35,359 bases of DNA from NCBI GenBank assembly GCA_002379985.1, contig DFVG01000027.1:1-35359 (forward strand), read 5' to 3'. Of the stretch, positions 21,966 to 30,266 are shown one piece after another; the stretch's first letter is position 1; each line of letters starts with the position of its first letter. The translations under genes were made by a program, and so were the position numbers. Below the pieces are notes generated by a model that had not been told where the DNA came from, ran no database searches, and worked only from the letters and a program-made list of their open reading frames with translations. This DNA is from Flavobacteriaceae bacterium UBA4166. Lineage in GTDB: Bacteria; Bacteroidota; Bacteroidia; Flavobacteriales; Flavobacteriaceae.

Positions 21966-22829
21966 TTAATACATATTGTTCAATGCCGTAATGTCGTTTG
22001 AGTTGAATTCTCCACTAGCTCCTGAACTAAAGCAAGCCAGCATAATAGAACTAGAATCATAGCCTGTAGGGGTTCCGTTTACGTGAACGGCTCCCACAGA
22101 ACCGGACCCTTCATTTACGTTTTGGCCACAACTTTGACGGCTAAACCAGTCGGTATGACGGAAGCCTACTGAGTGTCCAATTTCGTGCGTGATCACATGT
22201 TCGTTTACGTTTGTTGAATATCCATCTAGGTTATAGATCTGAACGAACTTGTACGGCAACCCGTTACTTGGGAATCCGGCACTACCCCCTGCACCACCGG
22301 GATTGTTAATAGAGTTGTCGTACACCACCATATCTTTACTTTGGTAGTTGGTACCAAACGTAAGGGTGAAACTAATGCTCACACCGCTTAAACGATTGTA
22401 GTTGTTCACCGCCCATTGCAATGCAGTACGCGCCTTGCTGGACAGGGCCTGACTACCACCGGTGTATCCAATAATGGAAATATTTCGACCCTGACTTACT
22501 AGGTTAAAGGTACGATACTGTCGGTCGCCAGGGGCTTCGTCCAGTTGCTTTCCAATGTCTAGAATTTGATCTTCGGTAAGCACCACATCTTCTTCAACAA
22601 AAATGCGTTCTTCGGTCGATCCATCCGGGAAATGAAAGTCTCCGTAACGTACGAAGTTGGTGTTCATTTCCATCTCTTCTAAGACATCCATTAAATGTTG
22701 AGGGACTTCTTTGGTAAGATTGGCAGTTGGATTTGTTTCTTCGGGTTGTGTTTCTTCATCTTTAGAACATGAGAACAACACAAGGCTTAGCGCCATCGCG
22801 CTTAAAAGCCCAAATTTAAAATTCTTCAT
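21966..22829 (-). CDS. M57-type (HEIGH) metalloprotease lipoprotein
   Basis: A 287-aa secreted lipoprotein. The signal ends LVLFSC (Cys21) and is followed by an acidic linker (SKDEETQPEETNPT). A pro-like region (VFVEED... LTEDQILDIGKQLDE) leads to the catalytic domain with the zinc motif HEIGHSVGFRH (about residues 215-225, HExxHxxGxxH) and a downstream SSSIMLACF that probably supplies the Met-turn. This is the pattern of the dual-action HEIGH metallo-peptidases (PF12388) common in Bacteroidota. It is a single gene; no close promoter was identified. Confidence 0.92.
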   Translation of the reverse strand: MKNFKFGLLSAMALSLVLFSCSKDEETQPEETNPTANLTKEVPQHLMDVLEEMEMNTNFVRYGDFHFPDGSTEERIFVEEDVVLTEDQILDIGKQLDEAPGDRQYRTFNLVSQGRNISIIGYTGGSQALSSKARTALQWAVNNYNRLSGVSISFTLTFGTNYQSKDMVVYDNSINNPGGAGGSAGFPSNGLPYKFVQIYNLDGYSTNVNEHVITHEIGHSVGFRHTDWFSRQSCGQNVNEGSGSVGAVHVNGTPTGYDSSSIMLACFSSGASGEFNSNDITALNNMY

Positions 22830-22981
22830 AAATAATAGAATTAATGATTAGTGATTAATTTATGTGGGGATATTCCTTCTAAAGATAAATAATTCACAAA
22901 GAAATCACAATATAATTCTCATTCATCTAAAATATTTAACATTTTAGTACGAATTAATGAAAAATCTATAATCTTGATAAT

Positions 22982-23257
22982 TTATTGAATTTCAGCCGTT
23001 AACCCGGCGTCGAGAAGCATACTGCATCGTGGTTCTAGGTCATCATAGGGACCTGTCTTGACCGTGCATTTTCCTTTATAATGAACAATAATGGAGCACT
23101 GTTCTGCCTGTTCCGGAGTATGATCACAAGCCATGATAAGCGTATTGATCACATAATCGAAGGTGTTCACATCGTCGTTAAAGAGCACAATTTGGTTTTC
23201 GGTAGCTTCTTTTTCTAAGGTGGCGAGGTCTTCTTGGTATTTTTCTTGGGTACTCAT
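22982..23257 (-). CDS. clpS: ATP-dependent Clp protease adaptor ClpS
   Basis: Delivers N-end-rule substrates to ClpA/C-ClpP. The 91-aa protein has the ClpS core: NQIVLFNDDVNTFDYVINTL (the D-D-x-x-T substrate-binding segment), MACDHTPEQAEQCSIIVHYKGK and the closing TGPYDDLEPRCSMLLDAGL. The frame is open to 23293 inside prmA, but ATG 23257 gives the normal N-terminal length and sits 8 bases after the prmA stop. It is the last gene of a six-gene operon. Confidence 0.95.
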   Translation of the reverse strand: MSTQEKYQEDLATLEKEATENQIVLFNDDVNTFDYVINTLIMACDHTPEQAEQCSIIVHYKGKCTVKTGPYDDLEPRCSMLLDAGLTAEIQ

Positions 23258-23265
23258 AACTTCCT

Positions 23266-24099
23266 CTAAATTACAAATTTTGCTGCAATCCATTGGTTTT
23301 TCTCTTTATTTCCAACGTATTGAAAGCCTAATTTATTGCAGGCAGATTGTAAGAGCGAAAGGTCTTCTACATAAAAACCACTAAGGTATAGTTCGCCCGG
23401 AGATCGTAGGCACTGGCGGTACTTCGGAAGGTCTTCCAATAAGATATTTCGGTTGATATTGGCCAATATGACATCGTAGGTAGGCTGTTCGGGAAGCACG
23501 CCTGCATCCCCCAACTTCACCGAGATCGTGGCATCATTCCGTGTCGCATTCTCGATACTGTTCTCAACACACCAAGGGTCGATATCAACTGCAGCCACCG
23601 GCTTTGCACCTCTCATAAAAGCCAAGATCCCAAGAACGGCAGTGCCACACCCCATATCCAACACGCTTTTATCGGTCCATTCGTTCTCAAGAATATAAGA
23701 CAACATCATGTAGGTAGTTTCATGATGTCCTGTCCCGAAAGACATTTTAGGTTCTATAATAATTTCATATTGTACCTCTTTCTTTTCATGAAAAGGCGCA
23801 CGCAACCTACATTGCGCTCCTACTTCTATAGGGTGAAAATTCTTTTCCCATTCGGCATTCCAATTAACCTGCGCTATCTCGCGATGTGTAAAGGACACCT
23901 TGGCGATATCAGATTCAAATATTTGGAGGTTCGGTACTAAAGCAGGATTGAAATGTTCTTTCTGAACATACGCTTGCACTCCTGTATCGGTTTCTACAAA
24001 ACTTTCAAATCCTATGATCCCTAACTGAGCCATAAGAATATCACTGCCGGGTTGCGGCGGATCTACTTCAAACGTATATTCAACATAGACAGGTGTCAC
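23266..24099 (-). CDS. prmA: ribosomal protein L11 methyltransferase
   Basis: SAM-dependent enzyme that trimethylates ribosomal protein L11. 277 aa, with the N-terminal substrate-recognition half (YVEYTFEVDPPQPGSDILMAQLG, then VNWNAEWEKNFHPIEVG) and the catalytic half with IIEPKMSFGTGHHETTYMM, SAM motif VLDMGCGTAVLGILAF, AVDIDPWCVENSIENA and ILANINRNILLEDL. The start is GTG at 24099, directly abutting the tpiA stop, with no nearby ATG that keeps the N-terminus. This zero-base junction implies coupled translation. Confidence 0.95.
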   Translation of the reverse strand: MTPVYVEYTFEVDPPQPGSDILMAQLGIIGFESFVETDTGVQAYVQKEHFNPALVPNLQIFESDIAKVSFTHREIAQVNWNAEWEKNFHPIEVGAQCRLRAPFHEKKEVQYEIIIEPKMSFGTGHHETTYMMLSYILENEWTDKSVLDMGCGTAVLGILAFMRGAKPVAAVDIDPWCVENSIENATRNDATISVKLGDAGVLPEQPTYDVILANINRNILLEDLPKYRQCLRSPGELYLSGFYVEDLSLLQSACNKLGFQYVGNKEKNQWIAAKFVI

Positions 24100-24849
24100 T
24101 TAAAATGCATTTACGATTTCCATAAAGCTAGACACTTCAAGAGAAGCTCCGCCAATGAGTCCGCCATCCACATCTTTCTTCCCAAAGATCTCGGAGGCAT
24201 TGTTGGGTTTTACACTTCCGCCGTACAAAATAGACACGGCATCGGCGATCTTTTGCGAAGCAGCAGCAGCGATCTCTTTTCGAATGAAAGCATGCATTTC
24301 TTGCGCTTGATCTGGTGTTGCTGTTTCTCCGGTACCGATGGCCCAAACAGGCTCATATGCCAAGATCACTTGCTTCCAACTATGGTCTGAAATATGGAAC
24401 AAAGAATCTTCTAATTGTTTTTTGACGACGTTGAAATGATCTCCCGACTTACGGTCGTTCAATTCTTCTCCAAAACAAAAGATAATGGTCATGTCTTCTT
24501 CCATAGCGGCATTCACCTTTTCCGCGAGTGTATCGTGATCTTCATTAAAATAGGCACGACGCTCACTATGGCCTAAGATCACTGTATTGATACCAATACT
24601 GTCGAGCATTTTTGCGGAAACTTCTCCGGTAAAAGCACCCTTCTCAGCCTGATGCATATTTTGTGCTACCACGGTTACCGGATGATCACGTAAGGATTTA
24701 TAGGTGTGATGTAGCTGGGTAAAGGAGGGAGCGATCATCACGGACACTTCTTCCGGAAATACTTGTTCTTTTAGTCGAACTAAAAAGCTTTCTGTTTCTG
24801 CCAGGTCATGGTTCATTTTCCAGTTTCCGGCGACAATCTGTTTTCTCAT
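24100..24849 (-). CDS. tpiA: triosephosphate isomerase
   Basis: Interconverts dihydroxyacetone phosphate and glyceraldehyde-3-phosphate in glycolysis. 249 aa, full TIM barrel: AGNWKMN with the catalytic Lys, VILGHSERRAYF with the catalytic His, LAYEPVWAIGTGETATPDQA with the catalytic Glu and loop 6, and the phosphate-binding ILYGGSVKPNN. It lies 10 bases after the OppB-type permease gene and abuts prmA. Confidence 0.98.
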   Translation of the reverse strand: MRKQIVAGNWKMNHDLAETESFLVRLKEQVFPEEVSVMIAPSFTQLHHTYKSLRDHPVTVVAQNMHQAEKGAFTGEVSAKMLDSIGINTVILGHSERRAYFNEDHDTLAEKVNAAMEEDMTIIFCFGEELNDRKSGDHFNVVKKQLEDSLFHISDHSWKQVILAYEPVWAIGTGETATPDQAQEMHAFIRKEIAAAASQKIADAVSILYGGSVKPNNASEIFGKKDVDGGLIGGASLEVSSFMEIVNAF

Positions 24850-24859
24850 AAATAGGGTA

Positions 24860-25933
24860 TTACGTTCTAATTTTTGGATCCAGCCATCCGTAGATGATGT
24901 CTACAAAAATATTAATTAGTATGAACAACGTAGCAATAACCAATACGGCTCCCATAATAATCGGTAAGTCTAATGTATTCAAGGCATCTACGATTTCTTT
25001 TCCGAGGCCATTCCAACCAAAAATATATTCTACAAAAACGGCTCCGGCCAACATGGAAGCAAACCAACCCGAGACTGCAGTCACCACCGGATTTAACGCA
25101 TTTTTCAAAGCATGGCGCTTTAAGACTTGATAAAATGACAAACCTTTGGCTTTAGCGGTTCGGATGTAATCCTGACTCAACACTTCCAACAACGAGTTTC
25201 GCATCAGCTGACTGACCACCGCAAGCGGTCTAATCCCCAGTACAATGGCCGGTAAAATCAAATTCTTCCACTGAAGGTACTTTCCTTCTCCAAAATCATC
25301 TACAGCATATAAACTTCCGGTCATGTTCAGATGGGTATATTCATGCAATAGAAAACCAAAGATCCACGCAAAGATTATCGCGCTAAAAAAGGAAGGAACG
25401 CTCATCCCCAAAGTGCTAATCAATTGTATCGCTTGATCGGGCCATTGGTCTTTGTAGATCACAGAGATAATTCCCAAACCTATTCCTAAGATTATAGCGA
25501 TCGTAATCGCAGAAATGGCTAAAATAAAAGTGTTTGGTAAGGTTTCAGCAATGACGGCGGTTACTTTTTTTCCATTCTTCTGAAAAGATTCTCGCAGATA
25601 GGGCGCTTTTAGCACTACCGTGGTGGCGCCTGCAGTGAAAAGTTTTGTTGCGCTGTATTTATCTTCGGAAAGAAATGTATACGACGAAGGGTCTGTACTG
25701 TGAAAAGAGACGGGAGACAGATCGTTCAGGTAGTACAAATACTGCTTATAAATAGGTTGGTCGAACCCATATTTCTTTTTGACGATCTCCAATTGCTCCT
25801 GACTCTCATTTTGCCCTAACATCATGCGCGCAGGGTCTCCGGGCAAGAGCGTAAAAAGTAAAAAGATCACGGTTATAACACCCCACAGCGTGAGTAAAGA
25901 ATACCCTATTTTCTGAAGGATGTAGCGACTCAC
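24860..25933 (-). CDS. OppB/DppB-type ABC transporter permease (orphan, long periplasmic loop)
   Basis: A 357-aa inner-membrane permease of the peptide/nickel ABC transporter class. It has the N-terminal helix GYSLLTLWGVITVIFLLF with the LLPGDPARMMLG motif, five further helices and the cytoplasmic EAA coupling loop (DYIRTAKAKGLSFYQVLKRHALKNAL). Between helices 1 and 2 there is an insert of about 50 residues (NDLSPVSFHSTDPSSYTFLSEDKY to LRESFQKNGKK) absent from the ~306-aa OppB. No OppC, ATPase or binding protein gene is in the window. The start is GTG at 25933, three bases after the DoxX-like gene. Substrate is unknown. Confidence 0.92.
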   Translation of the reverse strand: MSRYILQKIGYSLLTLWGVITVIFLLFTLLPGDPARMMLGQNESQEQLEIVKKKYGFDQPIYKQYLYYLNDLSPVSFHSTDPSSYTFLSEDKYSATKLFTAGATTVVLKAPYLRESFQKNGKKVTAVIAETLPNTFILAISAITIAIILGIGLGIISVIYKDQWPDQAIQLISTLGMSVPSFFSAIIFAWIFGFLLHEYTHLNMTGSLYAVDDFGEGKYLQWKNLILPAIVLGIRPLAVVSQLMRNSLLEVLSQDYIRTAKAKGLSFYQVLKRHALKNALNPVVTAVSGWFASMLAGAVFVEYIFGWNGLGKEIVDALNTLDLPIIMGAVLVIATLFILINIFVDIIYGWLDPKIRT

Positions 25934-25936
25934 AGG

Positions 25937-27160
25937 CTATTGGTTTAAAACGTCAGCTTCGAGATTCCCCTCTTGTGAAAGACTGTCGCCCTGATCCAGC
26001 GTATCGACCTCCATCGTAGGTTCTTCAGGTATCATTTCAATGGTAGGTTTGGGTGCCCCTACCTTCTCCAGCTGCAGCTCTTCAAGATCGTTCCAGTGAA
26101 GTTTTTGCTTGATGGTTCCTTTGTCCAACTCCAATACTCCGGGATTGCTTCGCACGATTGTTTTGAGCGTTGTCATATCGCAGAAATAGAAATTGAAATT
26201 TAGATTGTATTCTTCCGTCAAGGCTTCCGTTCTTTCTCTGTTGTCTGCGGAAAGACCAATCACGCGATACCCATTTGCGAGCGCTTTATCAGTCACTTCA
26301 CGCACCGGAATAAATCCTTCCATTTCACTATTGCTCAAACTATAGGCGATCACCACAATGAGGTTTTCTTCATTCAGAAAGCGTTCTGTGTAATCGGCAC
26401 CGTCGCGTTCCATGCTAAAATCGTGTATGGGCGGCTCATAGCCTTCCTGAATATTGCGCGTTTCTACTTCCAAGAAGGTTCCTTCCTGTGCAGGATAGTC
26501 ACCATTGGTCGTTACAATTACCTCTTCCCCATTCACATCAAATTTCCAATCGTATTCAAAAATGGGTTGCGGTGCTCCTTCCGGAACCGTCATTCCTTCT
26601 TGAATATTTGCGCCAATTTTGTACGGTCTAAAGTCAACGATGGGCAAATGCATCAGCACATGATATCCTAACCATAAGCAGAGAATCAGAGATATGAACA
26701 CTACGATACTTCTGATAGATCGTGTAAAGAATGGTTGAATGTATCGTTTTCCGAAGAACAAAATCAAGATCAATACCAACAGCACAACATCCTTCCAAAA
26801 CGACTCCCAAGGGGTTAATTTCAAGGCATCCCCGAAACACCCGCAGTCAGTCACTTTGTTGAAATAGGCCGAATAAAACGTAAGAAAGGTGAAAAAGACG
26901 ATCATCAGTAAGAGACTCCATAACGTAAACCGCTTGGCATACCCTAAAATGATCATGACTCCCAACATCACTTCATAGATCACCACGAAAATAGCGATTG
27001 CCAAGGCATAGGGTACTAGAAATTCTAGGTTGAGTACCTCAGGAGCGAAGTAATCCTGTAATTTGAAGCCGAAGCCAACGGGATCGTTCAGTTTTATGAG
27101 TCCGCTGATAATAAATAAAATTCCGACAAATATTCTGGAAATTCCTACAAGTATTTTCAT
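25937..27160 (-). CDS. DoxX-like membrane protein with C-terminal thioredoxin-like domain (BT_3928 family)
   Basis: A 407-aa membrane protein. The N-terminal ~150 residues resemble DoxX/MauE proteins: ISRIFVGILFIISGLIKLNDP and DCGCFGDALKLTPWESFWKD, which holds a C-G-C pair facing a loop. After the fourth helix and a short soluble stretch, residues ~240-350 look thioredoxin-like (NLIVVIAYSLSNSEMEGF, GYRVIGLSADNRERTEAL, CDMTTLKTIVRSNPGVLELDKG) but lack a CxxC. The C-terminus is acidic (PEEPTMEVDTLDQ). The start overlaps the DUF1599 stop by four bases (ATGA type). Probable redox or quinone-linked role is inference. Confidence 0.9.
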   Translation of the reverse strand: MKILVGISRIFVGILFIISGLIKLNDPVGFGFKLQDYFAPEVLNLEFLVPYALAIAIFVVIYEVMLGVMIILGYAKRFTLWSLLLMIVFFTFLTFYSAYFNKVTDCGCFGDALKLTPWESFWKDVVLLVLILILFFGKRYIQPFFTRSIRSIVVFISLILCLWLGYHVLMHLPIVDFRPYKIGANIQEGMTVPEGAPQPIFEYDWKFDVNGEEVIVTTNGDYPAQEGTFLEVETRNIQEGYEPPIHDFSMERDGADYTERFLNEENLIVVIAYSLSNSEMEGFIPVREVTDKALANGYRVIGLSADNRERTEALTEEYNLNFNFYFCDMTTLKTIVRSNPGVLELDKGTIKQKLHWNDLEELQLEKVGAPKPTIEMIPEEPTMEVDTLDQGDSLSQEGNLEADVLNQ

Positions 27161-27708
27161 GATGGGTCCTGGGTTTCAGAAAGATGGATCATAGCAAAAA
27201 CAGCATAGTTGATCATGTCTTGATAATTTGCATCGATGCCTTCACTAACAAGTGTCTTGCCTTCATTATTTTCAATTTGTTTTACTCGAAGTAATTTTTG
27301 CAAGATAAGATCGGTAAGAGAGCTCACGCGCATGTCGCGCCATGCTTCCCCATAATCGTGATTTTTGTCAAGCATCAATTGTTTGGTGACAGCTACTTTT
27401 TCATCGTACAACTGGGTAGCTTCTTCGAGCGTAAGATCCGGCTGTTCAACCACACCTTTTTCTAGTTGAACCAACGCCATGATAGCATAATTAATGATCC
27501 CGATGAATTCACTCATCGCTCCTTCATCTACCCGTCGTTCTTTATTTTGCTGCAAGCCTCGAATGCGTTGGGCTTTGATGAAGATCTGGTCGGTAAGCGA
27601 GGGCAATCGCAAGATCCGCCAAGCGCTTCCGTAGTCTTTCATCTTATTCATAAAGAGATCCCGGCATTGGGTGATGACGTCGTTGTATTGTTTTGAAGTA
27701 TCAGACAT
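27157..27708 (-). CDS. DUF1599 protein with two tandem copies of the domain
   Basis: A 183-aa cytosolic protein. The first half (CRDLFMNKMKDYGSAWRILR, SLTDQIFIKAQRIRGLQ, GIINYAIMALVQLE) and second half (TKQLMLDKNHDYGEAWRDMR, SLTDLILQKLLRVKQIE, DMINYAVFAMIHLSE) are the same ~75-residue unit repeated. DUF1599 (PF07659) is described as nucleotide-modification-associated; the biochemical role here is unknown. It heads the operon that runs down to clpS and is divergent from folP. Confidence 0.92.
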   Translation of the reverse strand: MSDTSKQYNDVITQCRDLFMNKMKDYGSAWRILRLPSLTDQIFIKAQRIRGLQQNKERRVDEGAMSEFIGIINYAIMALVQLEKGVVEQPDLTLEEATQLYDEKVAVTKQLMLDKNHDYGEAWRDMRVSSLTDLILQKLLRVKQIENNEGKTLVSEGIDANYQDMINYAVFAMIHLSETQDPS

Positions 27709-27760
27709 CCCGTCTTTTAGATTTTGCGTAAATTTCGCTTAAATAAATCACTTTAGAAAA

Positions 27761-28591
27761 TTGTACACACTTAATTGCCGCGGAAGACTCCTAGATTTGA
27801 GTCGGCCCAAAGTCATGGGAATTCTCAACGTGACACCCGATTCATTTTACGATGGCGGTGCTCATCAAGAAATGAGAGAGTTGGTTGCTAAAGCCGCGAA
27901 GATGCTTGCAGAAGGAGCGACATTCTTAGATGTGGGTGGGTATAGTTCCCGTCCCGGCGCTTCAGAGGTTTCGGAAGCCGAAGAAATAGATCGCGTACTT
28001 CCGGCGATCACCGCTATTTTAGAAGAATTTCCGGAAGCCTGTATTTCGGTGGACACCTTCCGAAGTAAGGTCGCAAGGCAAGCCATAGAAGCCGGTGCTT
28101 GTATGGTGAATGATATTTCCGCAGGAACCCTTGACGATTCCATGCTCTTTGTGATGGCTGAACTTCAAGTTCCTTATGTGATGATGCATATAAAAGGAAC
28201 CCCTCAAACCATGGCACAAGAAACCGATTATGAGCATTTGTTGACTGATATTGTATATCACCTTTCAGAACGTCTCGCTACGGCTCGGGCAGCAGGTATT
28301 AACGATGTTATTATCGATCCGGGCTTCGGATTTGCAAAAACACGCGAACAAAATTTTACACTTCTCAACTCCTTAGAAGTATTACAGGAATTGGAGGCTC
28401 CTATGCTAGTGGGTGTATCTCGAAAATCAATGGTGTATAAAACCTTGGGCATTTCTGCTGAAGCTGCGTTGAATGGGACCACAGCACTGCACAGCTGGGC
28501 GTTGCAAAAAGGCGCTCATATCTTACGGGTACATGATGTGGCACCTGCCATGGAATGCATACAACTCTTTGAAAGGCTGACTTCAGGTTAA
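27761..28591 (+). CDS. folP: dihydropteroate synthase
   Basis: Condenses 6-hydroxymethyl-7,8-dihydropterin pyrophosphate with p-aminobenzoate in folate synthesis; the target of sulfonamides. 276 aa TIM barrel: KVMGILNVTPDSFYDGG, GATFLDVGGYSSRPGA, CISVDTFRSKVARQAIEAG with VNDISAG, IIDPGFGFAKTREQNF and the closing LVGVSRKSM. The start appears to be TTG at 27761 (protein M-YTLNCRGRLLDLSRP), since no ATG lies before the conserved N-terminal strand. The cdaA gene follows after 34 bases. Confidence 0.96.
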   Translation: MYTLNCRGRLLDLSRPKVMGILNVTPDSFYDGGAHQEMRELVAKAAKMLAEGATFLDVGGYSSRPGASEVSEAEEIDRVLPAITAILEEFPEACISVDTFRSKVARQAIEAGACMVNDISAGTLDDSMLFVMAELQVPYVMMHIKGTPQTMAQETDYEHLLTDIVYHLSERLATARAAGINDVIIDPGFGFAKTREQNFTLLNSLEVLQELEAPMLVGVSRKSMVYKTLGISAEAALNGTTALHSWALQKGAHILRVHDVAPAMECIQLFERLTSG

Positions 28592-28625
28592 AAAAAATCT
28601 GTTACTTTTACACAAACCTTTGCCT

Positions 28626-29411
28626 GTGGAATTTTTAGACCTTTATAAGATCAGGATCATCGACATCATTGATATTGTATTGGTTGCTTTTTTGCTCTAC
28701 TACCTCTACAAATTGGTGAAGGGTACCGTAGCCATCAATATTTTTGTAGGAATCGTAATTCTCTATGCGATCTGGAAGCTTACAGAATTGCTTCAGATGG
28801 AACTTTTTAGCAAGATCTTAGGCGGTTTCTTAGGCGTAGGGATGTTTGCCTTGATCGTTGTTTTTCAACAGGAAATACGCAAATTTCTACTCATGTTGGG
28901 TTCTACCAACTTTAAGGCTCGAAAACGCTTTTTTAAGCGATTCAATCTACTTTCCAAGGAAGCCACGACGCTTCACAATACCAAAGCTATTGTGGATGCT
29001 TGTCGGAAAATGTCGAAAACGAAGACCGGAGCGCTTATCGTTATTCAGCGAAACAACAGTTTGGATTTTGTAAAGAATACCGGCGACACCATGAACGCTG
29101 AAGTGAATCGCCCGATCATTGAAAGTATTTTTTTTAAGAATAGCCCGCTTCACGACGGTGCTATAATCATCGAAGATAATACCATCACTGCAACGCGCGT
29201 GATCCTTCCCGTTTCTAACGATCGAAGAATTCCGCAACGTTTCGGACTAAGACATCGGGCAGCGGTAGGAATTACTGAAAAAACCGACGCCGTGTGTTTG
29301 GTGGTTTCCGAAGAGAATGGGCAAATTAGTTATTTAAAAGAAGGTGATTTTGTGCTGTTTGAAGATATGGAAGAATTGAAAAATCAATTGGAGGCAGATT
29401 TAATTCAATAA
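28626..29411 (+). CDS. cdaA: diadenylate cyclase, CdaA type
   Basis: Makes the second messenger cyclic di-AMP from two ATP. About 261 aa with three N-terminal helices (IDIIDIVLVAFLLYYLYKLVKG) and the DisA_N catalytic domain: KTGALIVIQRNN, the SPLHDGAIII motif (DGA), VILPVSNDRRIPQRFGLRHRAAVGI with RHR, and a C-terminal acidic tail. GTG at 28626 is preferred over TTG 28620 because the family begins with M-x-FL ahead of the first helix. It is in the folP operon, a pairing common in Bacteroidota. Confidence 0.94.
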   Translation: MEFLDLYKIRIIDIIDIVLVAFLLYYLYKLVKGTVAINIFVGIVILYAIWKLTELLQMELFSKILGGFLGVGMFALIVVFQQEIRKFLLMLGSTNFKARKRFFKRFNLLSKEATTLHNTKAIVDACRKMSKTKTGALIVIQRNNSLDFVKNTGDTMNAEVNRPIIESIFFKNSPLHDGAIIIEDNTITATRVILPVSNDRRIPQRFGLRHRAAVGITEKTDAVCLVVSEENGQISYLKEGDFVLFEDMEELKNQLEADLIQ

Positions 29412-29420
29412 AGACAATCC

Positions 29421-30266
29421 ATGAAGCAATGTAAGAATTGTGAAAGGTCGCTTTCTGAAGCGGCCATCTATTGCGAGACCTGTGGTGCGAAGTATGTAGA
29501 TCACCGACTCACCATGCGGTATCTTGCCGAGGAAAGCAGTAGGTCTTTCTTTAACATCGATGCCAACAAACCCGTGCGTACCTTTATTGATCTTTTTAAA
29601 CGTCCGGAAGCCGTTATCGACGGCTACATCAGCGGAATTAGAAAGCGCTATATACACGTGATAGGTTATTTCACCATTGCGTTGACCATTAGCGGATTTT
29701 TTATGTTCGTGCTGCAAAAATGGGCTCCTGATCTTTTCAACAATATCTACACTACGATCTACGATACCGAAGCACAGGCAGAAGCATTTAAGGAATGGAT
29801 GAGTTTTACCTTCGAATATCAAAGTTTAATCATCTTTCTCACGATTCCCTTACTGGCGGGAATTTCGAAATTGGTCTTTCTTCGGAACAAAAGATATAAC
29901 TACACCGAGCATTTGGTCATTAATACCTATGCCTATTCTCATGCCTCTATTTTTTCCACCTTGCTGTATTTCGCCACCTTTTGGAATCAGACAGCTTTTG
30001 GGTATCTGGCCGTGAGTATCCTACCCATTCAGATTATCTATTTTTCGTATGTTCTCAAACGACTGTTTAGATTATCTTGGAAACAATTGCTGCTGAAGAT
30101 CCTTTTGTTCTTATTGGTGCTGTTGGTCGTGTATATTGTCTTGATCATTCTAGGAACGATCTATATGATGTTCTTTACCGACATTTTTCAGGAAATGATG
30201 GAAATGGAAAAGGCGAAACGAGGCGTTTCTTATATGGTTTCTTCGGCCATAAATTGGACTTCGTAA
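29421..30266 (+). CDS. DUF3667 zinc-ribbon membrane protein
   Basis: A 281-aa protein. The N-terminus is a zinc ribbon (CKNCERSLSEAAIYCETCGAKY, two CxxC), followed by a DUF3667 region (RTFIDLFKRPEAVIDGYISG) and about five hydrophobic helices with a Lys-rich loop. DUF3667 proteins are frequent in Bacteroidota and uncharacterised. It follows cdaA by nine bases, and its 3' end overlaps the ABC exporter gene tail-to-tail by 37 bases. Confidence 0.88.
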   Translation: MKQCKNCERSLSEAAIYCETCGAKYVDHRLTMRYLAEESSRSFFNIDANKPVRTFIDLFKRPEAVIDGYISGIRKRYIHVIGYFTIALTISGFFMFVLQKWAPDLFNNIYTTIYDTEAQAEAFKEWMSFTFEYQSLIIFLTIPLLAGISKLVFLRNKRYNYTEHLVINTYAYSHASIFSTLLYFATFWNQTAFGYLAVSILPIQIIYFSYVLKRLFRLSWKQLLLKILLFLLVLLVVYIVLIILGTIYMMFFTDIFQEMMEMEKAKRGVSYMVSSAINWTS

